Source: Cannabis sativa
Taxonomy: Eukaryota; Streptophyta; Magnoliopsida; Rosales; Cannabaceae
Length of the DNA: 64,000 nucleotides
NCBI RefSeq assembly: GCF_029168945.1
Contig: NC_083604.1
Coordinates: forward strand, 73,238,211 to 73,302,210
Direction: 5' to 3'
Of the stretch, positions 48,355 through 59,559 are shown in pieces. Numbering within the stretch: the stretch's first letter is position 1; the number at the start of each line of letters is the position of its first letter. Both the position numbers and the translations under genes were made by a program. The notes under the pieces are model-generated. The model saw only the letters and a program-made list of their open reading frames with translations. It was not told the DNA's origin and did no database searches.

Positions 48355-50040
48355 TAAAAGTTGATTTTACCTTTCAAAAAAGAAGAACATATTTGAAATT
48401 AATTTTACTTGACAAGAAAATGACAATACCATTAATAATAGTTTGGTCAAGGAAATTTGTGTTTGTGAAGTGAATTTTTCATTCGTGAGATGATTAATTT
48501 TTACTAAACAAGATTTACTTCTCAAAAAAATAACATTTACCTTATTAGTATTACTTATTATTATTCCAATTGATATATCATTTATCCACCTTTTTATTAG
48601 CTTGTTGTTATCACATCAACTTAGTTTAAACAATATGATTATGATTCATCAACATGACATTACATATAGTTTAAGTGAATATGACATTATATTATCTTTA
48701 AAATTTAATGCTTTGTTTTTTTTTTCTCTGGCAAATTAATTACTTGCCACCAAAAGTCTAAATTGTGGTAGTATTCAAAGTAATTTCCTGGTATTTCCTT
48801 TTTTTGTTCTTTCATATAATTAGTATGGTGTATTAGTTTGCAATATATGATTGGTTTATATGTAATAATAATTAAACCTTACGAGTTATGAGTGGTTTAA
48901 TGATCTCACTATTGATTTGACAAATTTTTTATTGGAATGACTAAATTATTATTATAGAGTTTTTCTCAACCATCTTGATGAAGAAATTTTTAAATGACTG
49001 CTTGCTTTTTTTTTTTTTTTCTTTTTTGATAGTTAGAACTGAAAAATGAGACAGAATACACTTAGCTTCTACAATCTATATTGTAAACTTATATAAATAT
49101 AAATATATATAATAATTATAAAGTAGCTGCCTAGAGAATGAGTCTTATGAAGAAAGAGTATAGAATATGACTATTCCAAATAAATATATTATATAGTCTA
49201 AATGATTTTATAAAGCATACGTATCTTATCATACTAATGAATAAATATTTATATTCTTTTACTATGTCTAAATTATATAAATCTTAATCTGTATTTGCAG
49301 CCTTGTGTGACTAATAAGCTGCCAATTAAGTTGGTAGTCTAGTTGTCATATATATGTATAATGTATTGATGCTAATATATTCTTCATATTGTATATAAAT
49401 ATATATAATATATCTGTCAAAGTCCAAACTTTTACATGGACAAATGGACGATACAATATAGAATATATGCCCACATCAGATGGCTATTAATTTCTCTATC
49501 TGGGATTCTCTCTATCTGGTTTTCTTTTTAAATATAACTTATTAATTTATTTATGACACTACATTTGTATTCATTATTAACTATTAAAAATCCATCAACG
49601 TTAACATAAACATAAGTCATAAAGTGGGCCACGGCAAAATCAGTTTCTAATGGACCATCAATGCTTATAGATTATAACTCATCCACCATATTAATTTTTA
49701 GAACTACACACTAAAATTAAATTATGTTAAAAATAAAATAAAATTCATTACATCTTATAATAATGATATACATTTTGTGATAGCACATGTATCCATGGGA
49801 GGTAGTGTATTTTCGGCATGCTTTTGCTATTAAAAAAGAAATTGTTGAACCTCTTCATAATGAAATATATAAGTATATATACAGATGGTAGTGTATTAAA
49901 TAACAAAGTAACGTTATGTTTGAATAAAGCATTGTATTATTATATTATTGTATTAATTATTATGACCATAGATTTTAATAAAAAATGTAAATCGTATTAT
50001 TCAATACATAACAAATGATTTGTATTAGTTTGTATTTAAT
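48355..50040. other. AT-rich intergenic DNA
   Basis: Contains the LINE 3' end and ordinary AT-rich DNA with poly(T) runs near 48717-48726 and 49007-49027. No gene is supported. Confidence 0.5.
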
Positions 50041-50059
50041 ATTTATAAAGGGTTTGGGA

Positions 50060-50345
50060 TCCTAACTCGAACCTTGAATTGGACTTGGACCCCGACCCAA
50101 ACCCTAAACCCTGTACCCGGATCCGACCCAAACCCTGAACCTCGTACTCGAACTCCGACCCGAACCCTGAAACTGGCCCCAGACCCCAAACCCAGACCTG
50201 AACCCTAGACTCAGACTTGGCCCCGGTCTCGAATACCAGACCTAGACTCGAACCCCGAACTCAGCCTTAGACCCCAACCTTGAACCTCGGACTAGACCCT
50301 AGCCCCAGATCAAGACCCAATCCCATACCTAGACCCAGACCCGCA
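50060..50345. repeat. Degenerate GAACCC/GACCC minisatellite
   Basis: A run of about 280 bases is made of loosely repeated 6- and 12-base units of the type GACCCGAACCCTG, with frequent C/T and A/G changes. One stretch, AAACCCTAAACCCTG (about 50100-50114), looks like two plant telomere-type units. It is strikingly GC-rich against the AT-rich flanks. Confidence 0.65.
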
Positions 50346-50699
50346 CCGTTGGAGTTGGGGTCGAGTTTATAGTAAAGATAATATAATTTTACACAAGCTA
50401 ATAGTACAAGTCAATACCAAATATAGTGCTCTATTAAATAATATTAATACAATATTGTTATACCTATATATCAGACATCAATGAAAAGCTAACACGTGTA
50501 TCAAGGTTGGAATATGAACCAACTTAAAACACGCATTATTAAATGCGCTTAAATGACTCGTCTCAAGAAATACAGATAACAGAAATACTCAAACTCGTCG
50601 CCATATAGGCAATAACGAGACATGAGTAATAACTATTGACTGATGAGACCAGCGAGAGAAACATGTCTATCTCGGGATAAACAAAATGCACAATAAAAG

Positions 50700-53130
50700 T
50701 TTTTCAAGACGAGTAGTTAATGAGTTTGCTGCTCATTGATCCACATACTCGTGGGTATGTGTAACACCCTAACTACCTTAGGCGTATTACGTGATTTTTA
50801 AACGTACTGTGCAGCTCGTTGCTAATCAACGAGGTTTATGGAAAAACGTGATTAATTAAAATTTTGCTTTTTAATTAAACTTATAAACCATATTACAAAA
50901 GACTCGGGATCCCGATTATAAAAATATTTACAAAAAGTTTAACTATTTACTGTTACATCAAAATAAAAGTCGTCTAACGACCAGTTACAAAAACTCAGCC
51001 TTGCTGTCCCGAGGATCGTACGCTCCAGGCCTAACCGCCCCGACATGTACAATCTCATAAGCCCGCTCACGGTCCATCAACTATAGCCTTGCCTTTACCT
51101 ACACATGAACATAAACTGTGAGTCGACAGACTCAGTAAGAAAAGCATAATAATATCATACATAATTCTAACTGTCGTGTCCAACACGATACTGAGTCCCG
51201 CTACTGCCATGTCCAACATGGTACTGAGCCACTACTGCCATGTCCAACATGGTACTGAGTTTTGAACGTTCAAAGGGACGGTACTATTGACACGTAACAA
51301 CCTGATCGGTCGAACCGGTCATACTCCGGCTGCTGGTCATACTCCACTCGTACCGACGTGTTACTATATCCTCTGATCGGTCGAACCGGTCATACTCCGG
51401 CCGCTGGTCATACTCCACCGTACCGACGGGATACGTCAATAGCACGAACCACCAACCAAGTGTCGGCTGATCGGTCAAACCGGTCATACTCCGCCTGGTC
51501 ATACTCCACTCGTACCGACGTGACAGGGTTGGATGGTTCGAAGCCAACATACAACTAATGTAATCTAACAGCTTCCTACATGCTCGCTAAACATGTAATC
51601 TACATATGCATACCGTTATACTAATCTTACTCCGGATTCCGATTTCGGGTGTGCTTGGCCAACTCCGACCGGAATCGAAGCCGAGCTGACGGACATCGGC
51701 TCCTAAACCATAGAAATCACAACGCTATAAGTGACACGCTAAATCACTTCCCGGGGACTAAAACTAGGAACTAAAAGTTTCCCTATCGATAAAAAGCATG
51801 GCAATACCCCTAAAAACATAAAAACGAAGAAAACTAGGGTTTCTGAAAATTCCCCAACCGGTAGACCGGTTGCCCAACCGAATTCGGTTCGGGAATTACT
51901 GGACACCCATCCGAAATTCCGGTTGCACAACCGGAATTCCGGTTCCTCGCAGGAATTTTTCAAAAATTCCTAACTCAACCAAATCAAACCCAATTGGTTC
52001 CAAACCTTCCAGACCTGCTCTAAATACCCCAAAGAACAAATCTAAGGCATCAAACTAACCCAGAATTCACAGATACACAACTTGCCATTAAAGCTCAAGC
52101 TTTGAGTTCTAAACTCAAGCTTGAGCAATTCCCACAAACATGCATTCAAACCTAGTTAATTCTACTCAAATATGCATGAATAAACCTCTGAAATCAAATA
52201 AAATCATACACAACAACCCAGCAACAGATTCACCATAATTTCACCAAATTCACATATTTAAGCTTAAAATTTCCAAACCTTGAACAACACAACTAGCATG
52301 CATTAAAACCTATATAATCCATCCATTTAAAACCTAATTAAGCTACTGAAAACAACAATTAAACACAGCAACATACAGCTTCACAAACTAACATGCAACT
52401 TACCATTTTCACCTCAAAAACATCAAGAACAAAGAGAAGAGTTGAGAACCACTTACTAGTAACTAAGGATCACAAAATCAACACAAAAAGGACTTGAATC
52501 ACCAAGGAAAACTCCTCCTCCTTGCTGCTCAAAGAGGGCCGAAAAGAGAGAGGCTTGAGAGAGTTTCTTTTTCAAGTTTTCTAATTTCTACACTTAGCAT
52601 TTTTTTGTAAAAATTGGAGAATAAAAATAAAGGCATTTATCTCATTTACTTCAGCCAATAAAATAAACAAATAACACTTATTTTTCAAATAAACAAGTCA
52701 CTAAAAGACAAAAAGTCATTGGGGCAAAAAGACTATTTTGCCCCTCCATTCTAAAATCACATAAAAAATCACTAAAGGGGTATTTTTGGGAAATTCTAAA
52801 TTCCCGGCCATTCCCGACATTCCCAATGTTTAAAACCCGTCCCCAAACTACTAACATACTAAGTTGTGATTTCTACTGAGCCAAACGTCGAGTTCCAAAA
52901 TACCGGACACCGGAAATGCAAAATATGCAAGCTACTGAATAACATAAATAACAGTATAATAAATTATTTAAATAGCTATAAATAATTTCATAATTAATCA
53001 TAAATAACTGCTAATTTCCAAATTAATTAAGCGGGCTTTACAGTATGCGCTTGCAGCTCATTGATCCACATACTCGAGTCGTGAGTATGAGCTTGCAGCT
53101 TATTGATCCACATACTTGTGAGTATGTTCA
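50700..53130. repeat. ~40-bp tandem repeat broken by a family B LTR
   Basis: The unit GCTCATTGATCCACATACTC plus GTGAGTATG occurs once before the LTR insertion (about 50730-50759) and twice after it (53053-53090 and 53097-53127). The LTR entered at the GTATG of one unit. Confidence 0.75.
50760..53042 (-). mobile_element. Solo LTR, family B, second copy
   Basis: It is 2283 bp long and in the opposite orientation to the copy at 9874-12185. It starts TGTAACACCC and ends GGGCTTTACA. GTATG flanks both sides (50755-50759 and 53043-53047). It aligns over its whole length with the other copy, including the reversed internal arrays at about 51180-51535. It has no internal coding region, so it is a recombination product. 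Confidence 0.88.
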
Positions 53131-53828
53131 AGGAATGAAAATGACTTCAACATTCATTCGCCTCGCTCTTGACGTGTTGAAGTAACCACCTCGCTAATAC
53201 CTCTCTCAACGACATAGGAAGACTACGAGATGTATTGTAATTCAACATTTAACATTTTTCTACACAGATGGTTAAGAAAGATAACATTCAAATGGCAAGA
53301 CCCATCTAACACAGTCAGCATAACCCTCTATAGAGAAAGACAAAGAGCGGTTGGGCAGTTATTTATTATTAACCCATGTGCACAAAGATAAAACGTGGGG
53401 AGTGTTCACGTTTCATGAACAATTAGGAATGATTAGATACCAAGAGAATAACTGTCACCATATACCCTCATAAATAGAGACAGAACTCAAAGAAAAAGGA
53501 AACGACAAATCTTGAGAGAAAATAGATAATATTGCTATTGAAAAACAATATCATTGTATTCTGTATTCAAACACATCTATCCTTAATAAGAGAGACTCGT
53601 GGACTATGAAGATTTAATTTCAAAACCTCGTAAAAACTTTCTTGTTATTTATTACTTTCTAGATAATTATTTATTATATAATTAATTTTGTAGTTTATTT
53701 ATTACAAAAAATGCTAATAATTTAATTAATGAAAATTTGCGTTAACAATTTAGTAGTTTTATTGAGAGCTTTTGTAATAAGACACAGTAAAGATACCCTC
53801 CTAAAAAATACAACATTGAATTACACTC

Positions 53829-55010
53829 ATGGCAGATGATACTCAACATAACAAAGAGAATCAGCCAGAAGAGACAACCCATCGTCCGGGAAAGGAGCCT
53901 CTGGCTTTGCAAAGAACGAACACTGCTAAAACTCCCCATCTGGAAGAAACAGTAAAGACTTTAATCAAACTAGGGAATAGATCCCAAAAAGGTGAAGTGA
54001 AGATGTTTATGATCCAACCAGATACGTTTTACTGGTGGAACTAGAAAATAGGCAACTTCGACAACACTTGGCTGAATCAAATCAAAGGAATGTCGAATTA
54101 GAGCGCAAAGCAGCGACAACAAAGGCTGCACAATGAGAGGCCCCTCAAAATCAACTTGGTCCATCTGTAAGACGACCACGGGAGAGGCCCTGAGGCTTTG
54201 AAACTAGGAGACAGGGGAACAACCAAGGGAATCCCTCATATACTCAGGAAGAACAACCTAGGAATGTGAGAGATATCCTAATGGATGGAAAAAATCCACA
54301 AAATCCTAGAAACACAAGAAATTAGGAGACTCGACATGACAATCCAAGAACTTCCCATGGATTTACAAACCAAGGGAATGTACAACCTAAAGTACCAGAG
54401 TCTTCTCGCATGAATACAGATGCCAGGCAAACATGACTTGGAAACTAAGAAATTCTCTAGTATGATGCAAGAAATGCAGAAAATCAACCTGTGATAGGTC
54501 GACCCCCAAGACATCCACAAAGGCCTAATCGCAATGATAGAGACAATACACACACTTACTTGAGTAGGGGTCATGTGTCAAATCTCTTCTAAAGGAGATG
54601 GCCAATGCGAGAATAGCCACAAGAAACTGGCTCATGTACAGATCCAAAATGGATCAAGGTTAAGGACTCACGGGCATAGCAGATCAACTAGAACTCATGC
54701 CCATGACAGGCGAACACGAGATGAAGGTGGATCTCGATGTTATTATCGAGATGACCAGGAGAGTCTTAGTAACTCTCAAAGCTACCAATTTAAAAGTTAC
54801 TCAAGAATAAGGTTTATGAGTAATTATGACAAAAGGTATCGTGACCCTGATCTTCGTGAGTAGTTAAATCGTAGACAACCTAAACTATGCGAGCATTTAA
54901 ATCATAATGCACTAGATATTCACAATCAGTTAAATTAAAATACAAGCAGGCAACAACCATTGGAGCAACAACCCGTGGATCCAATCCAATAGCCCGCCTA
55001 ATCCCGATAT
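53829..55010 (+). pseudogene. Gypsy-type gag remnant
   Basis: An open frame starts at ATG 53829 (MADDTQHNKENQPEETT) and ends at 54041. The similarity continues in another frame as VELENRQLRQHLAESNQ and NVELERKAATT, then RPRERP, then Arg/Asn-rich pieces (about 54570-54860). This Gln/Arg-rich, coiled-coil-like N-terminus resembles gag of plant Ty3/gypsy elements of the Athila/TAT type, but I can assign it only by general character. At least four stops or frame changes are present, and no protease, polymerase or integrase follows. Confidence 0.45.
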
Positions 55011-55244
55011 TCTAACATAAAATGTACGATTGTTCCCCTAACTCAAAGGTTAACCCATATGACTCTAACGATCATCTATCATATTTTCCATTGTTACCGA
55101 GCAAAAATCATAAAAATTATAAATTTCACATTTAGCATAAATAATATACATAGAGTTTAATAAAATCTCTAGAATTGAAAAATTATAACTCTAATGTCTA
55201 TTTTTTAAAAAAATAAGACCCACCACAAATATAATCACCCATAA

Positions 55245-55520
55245 TCATAAAATATCAATAATTAATGATAATTGCCCTACTAATCTATAATCTAATCCTA
55301 CGATCATTACATAATTTAGTTGTTTGTCTTTGGGCTTAAACCAAAAATGAATAGAAGCATGGCACCATTGAACTTGCAAAAGCATTCCTTCTAGTTCCAT
55401 CATGTTGAACAATTCAGTATGACACTTGTCAAAGTCGATCACAGTTCCATCCACATACTATTTCAAACTATTTTTATTGCACCAAGAACCCTCACAATGC
55501 ATATTTACACTAAAGTTCAA
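55245..55520 (-). pseudogene. Fragment resembling a MuDR-type transposase N-terminus
   Basis: The minus-strand reading NFSVNMHCEGSWC, then a stop, then YVDGTVIDFDKCHTELFNMM and ELEGMLLQVQW resembles the start of MULE transposases (HHGG..., YVGG..., FD.CD...E). It is about 90 residues with one in-frame stop. Similarity was judged by eye and is weak. Confidence 0.3.
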
Positions 55521-56857
55521 ACTTGTCAGCAAAAAAACTACAAAAATTTACAATAAAGTGGATGTCATAAAGCTTAAAACCATGTGCAATGATTCTCACA
55601 TGCTAGTTAAAGCCTATACCCTACAAAAAATAGAAAAATAGTTTAAATAACAACTTTATCCTACCCCAATAATCTCAGCAGGTCAAATAAATGTGTACAC
55701 CTAACACAATACGTTCAACCCGATTTAAATATAAAACTCCAACAAGAAAACCATCTTCAGTGAATGAGAAAGAAAAAAAGAGAGTAAAAATTTAATAACC
55801 ATTTTCAGTTAAATAGAAAGAAATAAAAAAGAGTAAAAACCATTTCGATTCACTCAGATTATAAATAAAATATTATAAATCAAGGAGAAGAGAAAAATAA
55901 TTGTACCTCCACCATCGTTGTCCTCCATTGTCCAACTAATTTTTAAGCACTTCTACTGTCGTCTCTTCAAGTTTTAGGAATTTAGCTTAGGAATGAGAAT
56001 CAATTAGAGTCAATATGGACAAAATTGATTGGATTTTAGTACTTAAACTGGTGTTGTCTTCAACATTTAGGGGTTTAGGTAGGATGCGATTTAGGGTTTT
56101 GGGTATGGAGGAATTGAGTGTCGAGAGAAATAGTTTATGAATAAATGTTTTCTAATTTTTAAATTGTACATTTTTTTTGTTTTTGTTTTAACTTTAACAA
56201 TTTAATTAATTTTAGTTTAAAGTTTTTGATTTATTTTAGTCATTAGATTTAGATTTTATGAAAAATTACAAAATAAAAAAGTTGTGACTAAATCAGGGAC
56301 ATACAAGTGTCTCGTTACTTATCCTAACAAAGTGGAGATGAATTAATAGACTCACAAGTTTGCCAAGCTTAAGTATTTTTACCATCAATTTTTAAAGTTG
56401 TAAAAATCTGGATCAAACCTAAATTCTTAAAAACTTTTGACGAAATTTTGTCTTAAGAAATTGTATGAATTAGTGTTCTCAAAATAGATGCTTTAAGGCC
56501 CCTATAAACATTTTATACAACACCAGCAACCGTCACCTGTCCAAGAAAATTGTCTGCAAAACAATAGAGAATTATACACAATTAATTATTATTTATTTTG
56601 AAATGAGAATAAAATGAAAAGAGGAATCGTGCCATGGACTATCTGTTAATTAATAATATTTATTTATTTTGGGAAGAACATTTTAATTGTTGGTCTTTGA
56701 ATATTGTCGGCATGCTATTCACATGTTCTTGTAGTTAATTAATTAGATTTATAACATTTTTGTTGTGTTTAAATAGTTCATTTTTAAATTATAAATAAAT
56801 AAAAATTTTAGGATAAAATAATAGATTTTACAAAGACTTTTTAAGCTTAATTATTTA

Positions 56858-57199
56858 AGAATAATTACATAAGATATCACTTTTTTTTTGCAAAAAAAAA
56901 TATATTTTTACGTTTGAAGAATATTTTTACATTTTTACTGTTTTTTTTATAGAAACAATACAAAAACAACAAGAAAACTATATAAAATTAATATAAAAAT
57001 AACATCTAACTAATATTAAAACAACAATAAAAATAATATTCAGATAATAAAAAATTAACAACAAATTAACAATATTACAAAATAAATAATTCGTATTTTC
57101 TGTAAATAAAATCAAAAAAATCACAAAAATATTCAAAGTTTCGTAAAACCGTAAAACCGTATTTTTATATTATTTTTGTGTATTTGTAAAATAATCTCA
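56858..57199 (+). mobile_element. Copy 2 of the ~320-bp TIR family
   Basis: It starts AGAATAATTACATAAGATA and ends TTTGTAAAATAATCTCA. It shares TTTTTACGTTTGAAGAA, the AACAACAAG block and GTATTTTCTGTAAATAAAAT with the copies at 17341-17647 (reversed) and 63104-63430. Confidence 0.55.
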
Positions 57200-58320
57200 A
57201 TCAATTAAGTGGGTTGCAACTTGCAAGCACTAAATTATTTGCATAAGTATATTAAATAAATAATAGTAGCATAACATGCATGGAAGATTCTTGCTTCTTA
57301 GTTTATTGAATTAAAATTAAATACTTAATTAAGGAAAGACTCCAAAGTTAGTACATCTAATTCTTTTACTTTATTCCATTATATTATATACTTAATCCAA
57401 ACTACTAAAAATGTCTCATTCTCCCCCACTTGTCTCCACAGTACTACTTTTATATATTAATAACTAGAGAACTGAGCGGTACTTCGCGCGGGTTCGACCC
57501 AATTTTTGTAATTTTTTATTTATTTATTTTTTTTACTAATTGAATGATATAATCTATAATATAACGTGTAATATATTAACACTTTTAAAATTAGAAACAT
57601 AATTTGTTATTTTAAAATATGTAAAAAAACAGTGATTTTGTAACAAATATTAAAAATAGTAGAATTAGAAACTATAAGTATTTTTTATAATAAATAAATG
57701 AAAATAATAATATTTTTTAAATTTAATAAACTGAATTTGTAATTAATTAATGACGTAATTTTTATTTTATGTAAGAAACTATTTGTATTTTTTTTTCTTC
57801 AGCAAAAATAAATAATTTAAATGTTATTTATGAAAAATTTTATATTTTGTTTTGTATAGTTGTTGGAATGCATGTTTTCTTTTTCACAAAAATGTGTGTA
57901 GGATGATAAATATAAGAAGGATTGCACAACATTATCTATTTTTGATGAGGGATTTATAAAAATGTTAGAAGTAAAAAATTTTCAATATGAAATATTTAGA
58001 TAAAATGTTGAACAAATTATGTGGATGTTAAATTTGTATCTTAATTTATAATGTGAAAAGATAGGTCATAATCTATCATAAGACTAATTTATCCCATATA
58101 ATCAAATATTTAAATTTGTCTTTATCTATTGATTTAGTAAAATATATAATTAAAATGAGGAGTATAATAATAAAATGGTTATGTGCATTTTTAATTAAAA
58201 AAATTGTAAAACTATTAATTTTTGTTTTGTGGGATGATAAAGAGAATATTTTTAAATACTTTTTTGTGCATGTAGGGTTTCAGCTCATCATCGTTGTTTT
58301 TATCTTTCTTCTATAATGAC

Positions 58321-59295
58321 TCAAGAGACAACAACATACAATTGGTCATGCATAAATACTTACTTAGAAAGATATAAATCAATGTATTGAAGTGAAATAT
58401 CTTTCTTTTTTAGTTATTATTAGTAGAACATTATAAGAAATAGAATGTGATTATTTATCTTTTTTGTGATATCTGACTATAATTAATTATTATTTTTTTT
58501 ATTAATAAGATAAAATGGGAAGAAAGGGGTTACTTATTTCACTATCAAAAATTTGTGACTAAAAGTAAAAAAGTTGTTAACAATTATAAGTTATTATTCT
58601 TATGTTGTGACTAAAAGGTCCGTGACTAAAAATATTAGTCACAAAAATTACAATTTATAGTGACTAAATGTATTTTTAGTCACAACTAAAAATAAATTAG
58701 TGACAATTTGTATCTAAATACTATATAACTTTTTTGTTGTGATTAAAAATCACATTTAGTCTCAAAATTTTTTTGTTGTCACTACAAGGTTGTTACTAAA
58801 AGTGGTTTTTTTATAGTGGATATTAAAATTTCTCTTTTATTATTCGTCATTGGATCAAAATTTTGTAACTATTATTTTAAATAATTTTTGACATACACTT
58901 ATAACTTTTTAAAATTTTTATTTAAAAAGTAAATAAAAATAAAAAAAATAGATCCAAGCGAGCTTAGGATTCTATCATTATTAATATAATTTTGTGTGTG
59001 TGGTAGACAACTACATAGATAAAACACACGAATAATTCTTCAAAAATTAGATTATTTTGTTTTCAACTCCTTATCCTATGGTGAGTTAAGACAAACTACA
59101 TACAATTAGTCGTGAATAAATACTTACTTATAAATATATAAATTAATGTGTTGAATGAATTATCTTTGTTTTTCAGTTATTATTAGTAAAACATTATAGA
59201 AAATACGACGTGATTATTTATTTATTTTTTATATGAGTGAACTTACTATAATTAATTACTATTATTATTTTTATTAATGAGATAAATTAGGAAGA
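58321..59295 (+). repeat. Pair of ~200-bp imperfect direct repeats
   Basis: Copies at about 58321-58515 and 59090-59295 share ACAATTGGTCATG/ACAATTAGTCGTG, AAATACTTACTTA, TTATTATTAGTA and GTGATTATTTAT in the same order. The 575 bases between them include the CACTA-like MITE. Confidence 0.6.
58540..58818. mobile_element. CACTA-like MITE
   Basis: It is 279 bp, starts CACTATCAAAAATTTGTGAC and ends GTTTTTTTATAGTG, so the terminal CACTAT/ATAGTG is inverted. GTGACTAAAA and its reverse complement occur many times inside, giving an internally palindromic body. No coding capacity. No clear 3-bp duplication was seen, so the superfamily is provisional. Confidence 0.6.
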
Positions 59296-59559
59296 ATAAA
59301 ATCTAATAACTATAAAAAGCCATACATGAATTCAAATTTTCAAAATAAATTTACGGAAATTCTCTATTAGAAGAAAGAAACATTGAGAGATTTATACCTT
59401 TTGTAAACTACATTGACAATAATAAATATTTGTAATAATCAAACTTTATCATTAAAGGAAAATTATTTTTTATGTGCGACATCTTTTAACTTCAAATTAA
59501 TCAATATAATTTATAATCTGTAATAAAATTAAATAAAAAAAAAATAATACTGAAATGCC

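Larger units (their letters stand above)
50456..53747 (+). mobile_element. LTR of a decayed gypsy-like element, with nested insertion
   Basis: Proposed ends are TGTTATACC at 50456 and GCGTTAACA at 53747. Without the nested family B LTR and one 5-bp duplication it is about 1.0 kb. A gag-like ATG (53829) follows about 80 bases on. The 3' part reads like LTR leader DNA (AATAAGAGAGACTCGTGGAC at 53586). The 5' boundary is inferred from TG...CA ends only, and the primer binding site is not recognised. Confidence 0.45.

Noticed and set aside
49818..50018. Short frame with an IYTDGSV stretch, like an RNase H start
   Set aside because: Only a few residues match, with no second motif and AT-rich filler after it. 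Chance is likely.
57475..57505. Helitron end suggested by CTTCGCGCGGG
   Set aside because: No TC start, CTRR end or terminal hairpin could be paired with it. A single GC-rich motif is not enough.
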